Positions 1 through 6,725 of a stretch of DNA of 9,754 nt are shown here, piece by piece; positions within the stretch are counted from its first letter, which is position 1; each line of letters begins with the position of its first letter. Under the pieces are notes generated by a model. It searched no databases, was not told the origin of the DNA, and saw nothing but the letters and a program-made list of their open reading frames with translations. The DNA is taken from assembly GCA_028686565.1 (NCBI GenBank), contig JAQUBU010000072.1, forward strand, positions 1-9,754, given 5' to 3'. The stretch is from Syntrophomonadaceae bacterium (GTDB taxonomy: Bacteria > Bacillota > Syntrophomonadia > Syntrophomonadales > Syntrophomonadaceae). The position numbers and the translations under genes are program-made.

Positions 1-2909
1 CCGGAAAATATGTTTTTGCGATTCCAGATGATCATCGTCTGGGACAGGATTGCTTGAAGAATTTGATCGAGTTCATGCGGCCTCATGATAACGAAATATT
101 TCTGGCTGGGGCTAGATGTTTTGGTGCTCACGGAGCGGGACCCGAAGGCAAAACTTATGGTTTTTATTATGCTTATACTCCCTGTATAAGAAGGAATTTA
201 GTTCCACAATTGGGCGGTTTTTATGAACCTTTTTATAAACACTATTATGTCGATCCGGATCTGTCCATGAGGGTGTGGCATAATGGTGGGAAAGTGGAGC
301 TTTGTCCTGATGCTTGGGTGGAGTTTCACAATGAGTTTGATGATCTTAATTTCGAATCAAATGATGATTATGCGGAAATAGATTTCAATGCCTTTTTTAA
401 TAAATGGCATCCTATCTACGGGCATTTGGTGAATAGCTGCAATGAAATGGACATAAATATTGGAAATCAGTATGCTTTTCCAGGTATTCCTCCAGAAAAA
501 TGCACCCGATTGATTGTTTTTTTAAGGAAACGAGATTGGCCAGCTTTAAAAAAAGAATTGGAAAGTGAAAACAATATTCGTTTAAATAAAGACAATTTAT
601 TTAATGTTTTAGAAGACATGTTGAGACATCTTGCATGGAGCTTTATACCAACTGAAATTCAACAAAACTTATCTAAGTGGCTAATTAAACAATTATTTAC
701 CCAGGTTTCATTTGAAGAGTCGAAAGTGGAGGCAATATTTGAATTAACAGAATCCCAACCAATCAATTTTAATACTGAATCTTCAAATATAGTGCTTGCT
801 CAAATAGCCATGTTTTTTCTTATATATAGAATATTGAAAAGAGATCCAGAAGTTATTATAGAGAACTACAAGGGAATTAGTATCAACTACAGCTCGCGAA
901 AATACTATGCCTGGCCCTGTTCATTCGGTGGTTTCAATATCAGAGCATTTCAAAGCAAAGCAGATAAATTTGCATTTTGTGAGCTTGGAATTTATCAGAT
1001 CATGATAAAAATTGACGAGTTGATGGGTGGCGATTCCTCTGTTAATTGGCAAATACTTCAGGATATCGAAGACTATTTTACTTCCAGTGAAATTGATCTA
1101 CTCCCCAATGACGAAAATAGTCGTCTCGTATTTGAAGAACTGCCGGATGAAATATGTCTTAGACTCATGTTCTGTTTGAGATTGAAGGATTGGGCCGGGA
1201 TAGAACGGTCATTAAATAATATCAGGGCAAGTTCATTTTTGATTAGAAATCATATTCCTTTTGTCTACTACGAAATATTGAGAAGTATAAATAAAATCCC
1301 CTCCAATACAGTGCTGTTGCTATCCGACTGGCTATGGAAGACATTGTATGCTTCCTCAATTTGCATCCAAAATATAACTGAAGAGCAGGACAATAGTGAT
1401 GTTCGGCTGGTTGTACATGGATACCGCAATTACAATATTGTCAATCACAAGGGGTTATATTATGGATGGCCGTGGTCAGCTGGCGGATTTTCTTTTGAGA
1501 AATATATCAATGGATTTGAACCTGTTGCTGTGGTAGGAGAATCAATCAATGTAGTGAAAAACCTGATTGATGAAAAAATAGGATCTCCCACTCTGGATGA
1601 GGAAAACCAGCACGATTGGATCAGAATTCAACAAAATGAAGCGTTAATAACCCATTATGAGGTTGCAGATCTGGACAATGATATTCGAATGGTTGTGCAT
1701 GGATATCGTCAATATAATATTGTATACTGCAAAGGTTTATGTTATGGATGGCCCTGGCCTGCCGGAAGGTTTTCTTTAATACGATATATGAATGGATTTG
1801 AACCTGCAGCTGTGGTAGGAAAATCAATTATGGCAGTGAAGAACCTGATTGATGAGAAATTAGGAGTTCCTAAACCCGAAGAGGAAAATCAACATGATTG
1901 GATTGCTGTGCAACAAATTGAAGATGCAAATGGAATTGATGAAAAATATAAGAGAAGAGTGACGGATAGAATTCCAAAGGATGAACGTTTTTTATTGATC
2001 AAACCATGGAGTGCAGGCTTCTGGGGAGATGTACATGATGTCCAGAGTAAGCTCCTCCTTGCTGAAATCACTAACCGTCATCCAATTGTTTTCTGGGGAG
2101 ATCAAGGCTGTAATTATTCGGTGGGTGAAAATTATAATTCATTTGAACAGTACTTTCTCCCCGTGTCCAATTATTCTATTGGTGATGTTGTAAGTGATAA
2201 ATACACTTACTATCCTCCTACATGGAAATTCTTCAACATATTCCAGAATGAACCAACTAAAGGGTATTCTAACGGGAAACATCAATACAGGGATATCCCC
2301 AGTTTTATAGACTGTGAGGCAAATATACTGGTGACTGATTTATGGCAAACCATGGATCAGTATATGCTGTGGATTAAGGAAGATCATCCCGCATATGGGC
2401 TTACTGAGGATAAGGTTTTTAGGTATATTAACAATAAATATATGAAACTGCAGCCGGACATTGTAGATGAAATTGATGAATTCTATCATACCTATATGGA
2501 AACAGGGCCTATCCTGGCCGTGCATATCCGTTCCGGTGCAAAAATTAATGAGGTGCCTAATTTGCACCAATTAAATGCAAAATACCCCCAAGAAATAGAT
2601 TGCTTTCTGAAAGATACTCCTTCCGCCCGCATTTTTCTACTTACCGATAATGAGGACATTTTAGAACAATACCAACAAATGTATGGAGATATCCTCATTT
2701 ATACCGATTGTACCAGAAAGACAGTCAACGATTATGACCTTAGCTATAAAATTTTTAATGATAGAAGACGTAAAGGAATTGAAATTATTAAAGATACCTA
2801 CCTGGCTTGTAAATGCGATCACTTTATAGGTAATGGGCATTCCCAAGTCTCTATTGCGATAAGGCGGCTAAAAATTTGGGAAAAGGATAAAATCAAGCTG
2901 CTGGTGTAA
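1..2909 (+). CDS. Modular glycosyltransferase: GT2 C-terminal half, accessory repeats, fucosyltransferase-like domain (5' partial)
   Basis: The frame is open to the window edge (first full codon at base 3, 968 codons visible), so the start lies upstream; the TTG at 54 is internal. The first 130 or so codons look like the second half of a GT2 (GT-A fold) transferase: an AGAR segment, an RR.L..LGGF-type segment, then YVDPDLSMRVW (from base 246) followed by a G-KVE strand. The nucleotide-binding first half and the DxD are off-window. Next come a helical module (486-707), a degenerate Y/GWPW module (852 to about 1070), a second helical module (1137-1361) and two close GWPW modules (1401-1640, 1683-1922). 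The C-terminal 313 codons (from 1968) are homologous to the two downstream proteins, with HIR at 2523, LLTD near 2635 and FIGN..S.VS near 2820. Known: the last set resembles GT23/O-fucosyltransferase-like bacterial enzymes. Inferred: a two-catalytic-domain glycan-assembly protein, cytoplasmic since no membrane segment is visible. Confidence 0.75.
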   Translation, partial: GKYVFAIPDDHRLGQDCLKNLIEFMRPHDNEIFLAGARCFGAHGAGPEGKTYGFYYAYTPCIRRNLVPQLGGFYEPFYKHYYVDPDLSMRVWHNGGKVELCPDAWVEFHNEFDDLNFESNDDYAEIDFNAFFNKWHPIYGHLVNSCNEMDINIGNQYAFPGIPPEKCTRLIVFLRKRDWPALKKELESENNIRLNKDNLFNVLEDMLRHLAWSFIPTEIQQNLSKWLIKQLFTQVSFEESKVEAIFELTESQPINFNTESSNIVLAQIAMFFLIYRILKRDPEVIIENYKGISINYSSRKYYAWPCSFGGFNIRAFQSKADKFAFCELGIYQIMIKIDELMGGDSSVNWQILQDIEDYFTSSEIDLLPNDENSRLVFEELPDEICLRLMFCLRLKDWAGIERSLNNIRASSFLIRNHIPFVYYEILRSINKIPSNTVLLLSDWLWKTLYASSICIQNITEEQDNSDVRLVVHGYRNYNIVNHKGLYYGWPWSAGGFSFEKYINGFEPVAVVGESINVVKNLIDEKIGSPTLDEENQHDWIRIQQNEALITHYEVADLDNDIRMVVHGYRQYNIVYCKGLCYGWPWPAGRFSLIRYMNGFEPAAVVGKSIMAVKNLIDEKLGVPKPEEENQHDWIAVQQIEDANGIDEKYKRRVTDRIPKDERFLLIKPWSAGFWGDVHDVQSKLLLAEITNRHPIVFWGDQGCNYSVGENYNSFEQYFLPVSNYSIGDVVSDKYTYYPPTWKFFNIFQNEPTKGYSNGKHQYRDIPSFIDCEANILVTDLWQTMDQYMLWIKEDHPAYGLTEDKVFRYINNKYMKLQPDIVDEIDEFYHTYMETGPILAVHIRSGAKINEVPNLHQLNAKYPQEIDCFLKDTPSARIFLLTDNEDILEQYQQMYGDILIYTDCTRKTVNDYDLSYKIFNDRRRKGIEIIKDTYLACKCDHFIGNGHSQVSIAIRRLKIWEKDKIKLLV
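486..1361 (+). repeat. Diverged repeat of a helical module (486-707 and 1137-1361) in the modular glycosyltransferase
   Basis: Two segments of about 74 codons align without gaps over their first 25 residues, with 10 identities (pattern P-E-C-RL...LR..DW......L). Each ends in a Leu/Trp-rich helix-like stretch (LSKWLIKQL and LSDWLWKTL). Each is followed by a GWPW-type module, so the protein interior reads helical-GWPW-helical-GWPW-GWPW. This looks like an old duplication of a two-part unit followed by a recent duplication of its second part. Function is unknown. Confidence 0.55.
1401..1922 (+). repeat. Tandem in-gene duplication of a GWPW module (1401-1640 and 1683-1922)
   Basis: Two copies with a 282-base (94-codon) period lie inside the modular glycosyltransferase. 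Each starts with (V/I)R(L/M)VVHGYR and runs through YGWPW.AG.FS, NGFEP.AVVG and VKNLIDEK to ENQHDWI..QQ.E. I count 56 identities over 80 gap-free aligned residues. A third, much more diverged copy sits upstream (852 to about 1070), with YKG, YYAWP..FGGF and a final NWQILQDIE. I do not recognise a named domain. The conserved aromatics suggest a small ligand- or carbohydrate-binding module, but that is a guess. Confidence 0.85.
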
Positions 2910-2933
2910 ATGTTTACTACTGGTTTGGTTTCA

Positions 2934-2948
2934 TTTTTAGGTACCAAA
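2934..2948 (+). repeat. 15-base direct repeat, copy 1 (TTTTTAGGTACCAAA), with adjoining hairpin
   Basis: The word recurs identically at 6521-6535. This copy lies 25 bases after the stop of the modular glycosyltransferase. Its GGTACCAA pairs with TTGGTATC across an ATTCA loop (2940-2960, eight pairs with one G-T). There is no T-run after the hairpin, so it is not a standard terminator. It may be a regulatory site or an element end. Confidence 0.5.
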
Positions 2949-3069
2949 TTCATTGGTATCACATACATTAATAGAAAAATATAACTTTACTAACAGAATT
3001 ATGATAGGAGAGAAAAGGGGAGTTCAATAGAGAAATTCTTTGAGCAAGAAAAGCCGTAGTATGTATAAT

Positions 3070-3076
3070 GAGGTGG
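3070..3076 (+). promoter_or_regulatory. Ribosome binding site deciding the start at 3082
   Basis: GAGGTGG stands five bases before ATG 3082. The same block, TATAATG(A/G)GGTGGT..TTATG, precedes the downstream paralog at the same spacing. This favours ATG 3082 over the in-frame TTG 3040 and ATG 3061, which lie upstream of or next to this site. Confidence 0.75.
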
Positions 3077-3081
3077 TATTT

Positions 3082-4059
3082 ATGAATGAGGAGAGCGTCA
3101 TAGAAAGAATTCCTAGAGAGGATCGGTTTTTTTTAATCAAATCAACCAGGGCAGGTTTCTGGTCGGATATGCATAATGTTTGGGGCAAGCTCCTTCTTGC
3201 GGAAATCACCCACCGCCGCCCAATTGTTTTCTGGGGAGATTTTAGTCGTTATTCGGTCGGTGAAGATTTTAACTCATTTGAACAGTACTTTTTACCTGTA
3301 TCCGATTGTTCCCTCGGGGATATAGTGAACGACAAATACACTTATTATCCCTCTACATGTAAATTCCACAATATTTATCAGGAGGATGGGGATAAATGGT
3401 TTTATGACCACCGAGATATCGCCGATTTCATTAACTGTGATGCTAATGTAGTGGAAAGTCATACTCACCATTGCCTGCTATATGATATCTTGCCATGGGT
3501 TAAAGAAGGTCATCCCGTATATGGACTTTGGGGGGATGATGTTTTCAGGTATATCATCAATAAATACATTAAATTGCAGCCGTACATTACGGATGAAATT
3601 GAAGAATTCTACCATACCCATCATATGGAAAAAGGGCCTATCCTGGCAGTGCACATCCGTTCCACTGATTTAATTCAAAATATGCCCCATTTGAAAGAGA
3701 TAAATGCCCAATATCCCCATGAAATAGACTGTTATCTGAAGGATAACCCTTCCGCCCGTATTTTTCTGCTTACAGATGACGAGACCGTTTTAGAACAATA
3801 CAAACAAATGTATGGAGATATCCTCATTTATACCAATTGTAGCAAGAAAACAATCAACGGTCTTTGTCCCTTCTTGCAGGTTTTTCCTGATGGGATACGT
3901 AAAGGAATTGAAGTTATTAAAGACACTTACCTAGCCTGTAAATGCGATCACTTTATTGGCAATAATTACTCCAACGTTTCTTGGGCGGTAAGCCGGTTGA
4001 AAATCTGGGATAAAGACAGAATCAAGCTGCTGTGGATACCAATGCCTTCCGAAACATAA
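3082..4059 (+). CDS. Fucosyltransferase-like glycosyltransferase, stand-alone paralog 1
   Basis: Predicted protein of 325 residues, homologous end to end with the C-terminal domain of the upstream modular protein and with the next gene. Visible blocks: DRFFLIK....GFWSDMHNV near 14-33; SFEQYFLPVSD near 65-75; ILAVHIRSTD at 187-196; ARIFLLTDD at 225-233; MYGDILIY near 243-250; and DTYLACKCDHFIGNNYSNVS at 281-300. The H-x-R, T-D-D and D-x-x-LA-CD-SNVS series matches GT23 (FUT8/NodZ-type) and related bacterial O-fucosyltransferase-like families, which use GDP-fucose in a GT-B fold. Here HIRSTD stands where FUT8 has HVRRTD, so one Arg of the pair is Ser. No signal peptide or membrane segment is seen. 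The substrate is unknown; GDP-fucose or another GDP-deoxyhexose is possible given the gmd gene nearby. A different retained GT-B family is the main alternative. Confidence 0.72.
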   Translation: MNEESVIERIPREDRFFLIKSTRAGFWSDMHNVWGKLLLAEITHRRPIVFWGDFSRYSVGEDFNSFEQYFLPVSDCSLGDIVNDKYTYYPSTCKFHNIYQEDGDKWFYDHRDIADFINCDANVVESHTHHCLLYDILPWVKEGHPVYGLWGDDVFRYIINKYIKLQPYITDEIEEFYHTHHMEKGPILAVHIRSTDLIQNMPHLKEINAQYPHEIDCYLKDNPSARIFLLTDDETVLEQYKQMYGDILIYTNCSKKTINGLCPFLQVFPDGIRKGIEVIKDTYLACKCDHFIGNNYSNVSWAVSRLKIWDKDRIKLLWIPMPSET

Positions 4060-4113
4060 TTCTAAATACTAACAGTATGATTATAGAGAATTTATAATCA
4101 AAATATTTATAAT

Positions 4114-4120
4114 GGGGTGG
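4114..4120 (+). promoter_or_regulatory. Ribosome binding site deciding the start at 4126
   Basis: GGGGTGG lies five bases before ATG 4126, the same arrangement as the preceding paralog. The in-frame GTG at 4117 sits inside this site and is unlikely to be the start. Confidence 0.75.
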
Positions 4121-4125
4121 TTCTT

Positions 4126-5094
4126 ATGTGTGAGAACAAAATTATAGATGGAAATCCAAAGGATGAACGGTTTTTGTTGATCAAGCACATTGGGGGAGGC
4201 TTTTGGTCAGATATACATGATGTTCAGAGTAAGATCCTGCTTGCTGAAATTACCAATCGTCATCCAGTTGTTTACTGGGGATGGGAAAATTGTTATTACA
4301 CGCTAGGTGAAGATTATAATTCATTTGAACAGTACTATTTGCCCGTATCTGATTATTCTATCGGTGATGTTGTTAATGATAAATATACTTATTATCCTCC
4401 CACATATAAATTTTTTAATGTGTTCCGGGAGGATAGGACGAAATGGACAGGGATATACAGGGATGTTCCCAGTTTTATAAACTGTGATACAAATGTACTG
4501 GTGAGTGATCTTAACTGTTGCGTAAATTCCTTGCTGATGCATCAAATTTTGCCATGGGTGAAGGAAGATCATCCCGCATACGGGCTTACTGAGGACGAGG
4601 TTTTCAGGTACATTAACAATAAGTATATGAAACTGCGGCCGGACATTGTAGATGAAATTGAAGAATTTTATCATAACCATATGGAAACAGGGCCGATCCT
4701 GGCAGTGCATGTTCGTGCCGGTGCAAAACTAAATGAGGATTCGCATTGGAGTGAGGTAAATGCCGAATATCCCCATGAAATAGACTGTTATCTGAAGGAT
4801 AACCCTTCTGCCCGTATTTTTCTGCTTACGGATGACGAAATTGTATTAGAACAATACAAACAAATGTATGGAGATATCCTCATTTATACCGATTGTAGCA
4901 GAAAGACAATCAACGATTACGAGCTTTGTGTAAAAGCTTTTCCCGATAATAGACGCAAAGGAATTGAGATTATTAAAGATACTTACCTGGCCTGTAAATG
5001 TGATTACTTTATTGGAAATGTGCGTTCAAATGTTTCTATGGCGGTAAAGCGGCTGAAAGATTGGGAAAAAGACAAGATCAAAATGTTTATATAA
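4126..5094 (+). CDS. Fucosyltransferase-like glycosyltransferase, stand-alone paralog 2
   Basis: Predicted protein of 322 residues, the third copy of the domain. Blocks: KDERFLLIK....GFWSDIHDV near 12-33; SFEQYYLPVSD near 67-77; ILAVHVRAGAK at 191-201; ARIFLLTDD at 229-237; DTYLACKCDYFIGN at 285-298 and SNVS at 301-304. Like the modular protein (HIRSGAK), it has G-A-K after H-x-R, whereas paralog 1 has S-T-D; this may reflect a different donor or acceptor. It lies 66 bases after paralog 1 with its own ribosome binding site, so the two are probably co-transcribed. A strong terminator follows 73 bases after the stop. The DNA is mosaic: around 4564-4728 it resembles the modular gene, and around 4766-4890 it resembles paralog 1. 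The enzyme class is supported by motifs only; the substrate is inferred. Confidence 0.72.
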   Translation: MCENKIIDGNPKDERFLLIKHIGGGFWSDIHDVQSKILLAEITNRHPVVYWGWENCYYTLGEDYNSFEQYYLPVSDYSIGDVVNDKYTYYPPTYKFFNVFREDRTKWTGIYRDVPSFINCDTNVLVSDLNCCVNSLLMHQILPWVKEDHPAYGLTEDEVFRYINNKYMKLRPDIVDEIEEFYHNHMETGPILAVHVRAGAKLNEDSHWSEVNAEYPHEIDCYLKDNPSARIFLLTDDEIVLEQYKQMYGDILIYTDCSRKTINDYELCVKAFPDNRRKGIEIIKDTYLACKCDYFIGNVRSNVSMAVKRLKDWEKDKIKMFI

Positions 5095-5167
5095 GCGTAT
5101 GTTACTGGTTGCTGCCGAAACGTTCTTGATGGTCCATGCTAATTCCAAAACGAAGTAAAAAAACTGC

Positions 5168-5203
5168 AAAATGCGACAGGGAAGAACCCTGCCGCATTTT
5201 TTT
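5168..5203 (+). terminator. Rho-independent terminator after the fucosyltransferase-like genes
   Basis: AAAATGCG-a-CAGGG, loop AAGAA, CCCTG-c-CGCATTTT: a 13-pair stem with one internal A/C mismatch, running into seven Ts (5197-5203). It closes the + strand transcript. It lies between convergent genes, and the complementary strand also carries T-rich sequence (TTTT at the stem base, a T-run further on), so it may also stop gmd transcription from the right. Confidence 0.9.
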
Positions 5204-5345
5204 GAAATTCTATATTCTCCATCAGATTTGGCCGCTCAGGCAGTAGTTTTCTCATTTAGTTACAGATACTTTTTATATCCATTATGCTGCAGCAGTTCCT
5301 CCAAGCTATATCTTAATAGCAGGTTGAAACAACAAAAATAAAATA

Positions 5346-6419
5346 TTAGCTATTTGAAGACTTTTGATTATATGAATCAATATCCTGACCGGTAATATTT
5401 TTGAAGTCTGAAGCCATCATCATCCTGATGAGATGTTTCAAATCCACTTTCCTCCGCCAGCCTAACTGCCGTTCCGCCTTTGTGGGGTCACCGAGGAGCA
5501 ATTCTACTTCCGCTGGTCTGAAAAATCTCGGATTCACATCTATGAGAATTTTACCAGTAGATACATCATATCCTTTTTCTTCAAGACCGCTATCTTTCCA
5601 CCGGATAGCAATGCCAACTTCTTTAAATGCCAGTTCTACAAATCGTCGAACAGTGGTTGTTTCTCCGGTGGCTATTACATAATCGTCAGGTTTTTCCTGC
5701 TGTAGCATCATCCACATGGATTCTACATAGTCTCCGGCAAAACCCCAGTCTCTTTTAGCATCAAGGTTGCCCAGACTTAATTTATCCTGTTTGCCTGCTA
5801 CTATTTTACATACGGCTCTGGTTATCTTTCTTGTAACGAAAGTTTCACCACGTCTAGGGGATTCATGGTTGAAAAGTATCCCATTGCATGCAAATATATT
5901 GTATGCTTCCCTGTAGTTTACCGTTATCCAGTATGCATAGAGTTTTGCGACTGCATAAGGGCTTCTTGGATGAAAAGGTGTGTTTTCATTCTGAGGTTCT
6001 GTTCCCGGTATCCCTCCAAAGAGTTCTGAAGTAGATGCCTGATAGAAAGTGGTCCTTAGATGCTTTTCTTTGATAGCATCCAGGATTCTTAATGTTCCAA
6101 TTGCATCTGTTTCGGCAGAATATTCGGGGACTTCAAAGGAAACCTGTACGTGGCTCTGGGCAGCCAGATTGTATATCTCATCCGGGCAGGTTTTATCAAT
6201 GATTCTACTTAAATTACTTGAATCGGTTAAATCTCCATAATAAATAAATAGGCTTTTGTTGTAAATTTCCGGATTGTCAATTAAATGGTCTATCCTCTTG
6301 GTATTAATGCTGCTTGATCTTCTTATAATACCGTGCACTTCATAGCTTTTGTCCAATAGAAACTCAGTTAGATAGGAACCGTCCTGACCGGTTATTCCTG
6401 TGATTAATGCTCTTTTCAT
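5346..6419 (-). CDS. gmd: GDP-mannose 4,6-dehydratase
   Basis: Predicted 357 residues, the normal size for this short-chain dehydrogenase family enzyme. It converts GDP-D-mannose to GDP-4-keto-6-deoxy-D-mannose, the branch point to GDP-fucose, GDP-rhamnose, GDP-perosamine and GDP-colitose. Seen: Rossmann motif GITGQDG at 8-14; RRSSS at 33-37; NLAAQSHV at 84-91; catalytic T130, E132 and YxxxK (Y155, K159); the GMD signature NHESPRRGETFVTRKITRA at 184-202; RDWGFAGDYV at 223-232; and NPRFFRPAEVELLLGD at 296-311. The start is ATG 6419, where AGAGGTG (6428-6434) stands eight bases upstream; an in-frame TTG at 6452 lies before that site and is unlikely. It is convergent with the fucosyltransferase-like genes and divergent from the dehydratase-like operon, so it has its own promoter. 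A GDP-heptose 4,6-dehydratase (DmhA-type) is a close alternative that motifs alone do not exclude. Confidence 0.93.
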   Translation of the reverse strand: MKRALITGITGQDGSYLTEFLLDKSYEVHGIIRRSSSINTKRIDHLIDNPEIYNKSLFIYYGDLTDSSNLSRIIDKTCPDEIYNLAAQSHVQVSFEVPEYSAETDAIGTLRILDAIKEKHLRTTFYQASTSELFGGIPGTEPQNENTPFHPRSPYAVAKLYAYWITVNYREAYNIFACNGILFNHESPRRGETFVTRKITRAVCKIVAGKQDKLSLGNLDAKRDWGFAGDYVESMWMMLQQEKPDDYVIATGETTTVRRFVELAFKEVGIAIRWKDSGLEEKGYDVSTGKILIDVNPRFFRPAEVELLLGDPTKAERQLGWRRKVDLKHLIRMMMASDFKNITGQDIDSYNQKSSNS

Positions 6420-6520
6420 TTTATGTTCACCTCTATTGGATATGTTATTCAATTGATTTTTATAAGGTTACATAATTAGAAATGGGTACGTGGAGTAAAT
6501 GAATGTATTTATTAATTTAG

Positions 6521-6535
6521 TTTTTAGGTACCAAA
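6521..6535 (+). repeat. 15-base direct repeat, copy 2 (TTTTTAGGTACCAAA)
   Basis: Identical to 2934-2948 and in the same orientation. Here GGTACCAAAA (6527-6536) could pair with TTTTGGTGCC (6602-6611), ten pairs with one G-T, enclosing the GC-rich hairpin. The two copies bracket the two stand-alone transferase genes and gmd. Confidence 0.5.
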
Positions 6536-6539
6536 AATT

Positions 6540-6575
6540 AAAGGCGGGCTACCGGATAAACCGGAGACCGCCTTT
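6540..6575. terminator. GC-rich hairpin, terminator-like, upstream of gmd and the PLP operon
   Basis: AAAGGCGG (6540-6547) pairs with CCGCCTTT (6568-6575). An inner CCGG/CCGG stem (6552-6555 with 6561-6564) closes an ATAAA loop. Read on + it is followed by TGATTTG, a poor T-run. Read on - it is followed by AATTTTTGG, a better one. On - there is no gene upstream of it in the window, only the gmd leader downstream. It could therefore insulate gmd, attenuate a gmd leader transcript, or be a relic. It is a clear hairpin; its role is uncertain. Confidence 0.55.
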
Positions 6576-6725
6576 GATTTGTGGATAACATTCTAATCAT
6601 ATTTTGGTGCCCCAATACTATAAATAACGCTAACTTGAATATATCAATCAATATCATGTAACAAAACATAAGCCATACCCATAATATATCTTAGCTCAAA
6701 TAATTGACGAAGTAGGAGGGTATAT

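Larger units (their letters stand above)
6420..6725. other. Divergent intergenic region between gmd and the PLP-enzyme operon
   Basis: Both flanking genes are transcribed outward from this 306-base gap, so it should hold two promoters. I see ribosome binding sites for both genes (6428-6434 on -, 6714-6720 on +), one copy of the 15-base repeat and a long hairpin. Candidate promoters are weak. On the minus strand, TTGGTA (6534 down to 6529) precedes a poor TAAATA at 17-base spacing. On the plus strand I found no convincing -35/-10 pair. No coding potential is seen. Confidence 0.6.

Noticed and set aside
2953..2985. Promoter TTGGTA ... TATAAC before the first stand-alone transferase
   Set aside because: The spacing is 21 bases, too long for a normal housekeeping promoter, and no better pair was found.
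3040..3081. Upstream TTG start for the first stand-alone transferase
   Set aside because: The strong GAGGTGG site lies after it and serves ATG 3082. Homology with the other copies begins only a few residues after that ATG.
4321..4710. 129-codon open frame on the - strand
   Set aside because: It lies wholly antisense to the third transferase copy. A similar antisense frame appears in copy 1 (2340-2570), as expected from shared codon structure. It has no ribosome binding site or recognisable motif.
1968..5094. GT11 alpha-1,2-fucosyltransferase assignment for the three domains
   Set aside because: GT11 proteins carry HIRRGDY and a different C-terminal set. The HxR, TDD and CD-SNVS blocks here fit GT23/O-fucosyltransferase-like proteins better.
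5260..5320. A short - strand frame ending LEELLQHNGYKKYL before a stop, like the tail of a lost gene
   Set aside because: It is only about 20 to 30 codons, has no start, and I could not link it to any family. Chance is as likely as a gene relic.
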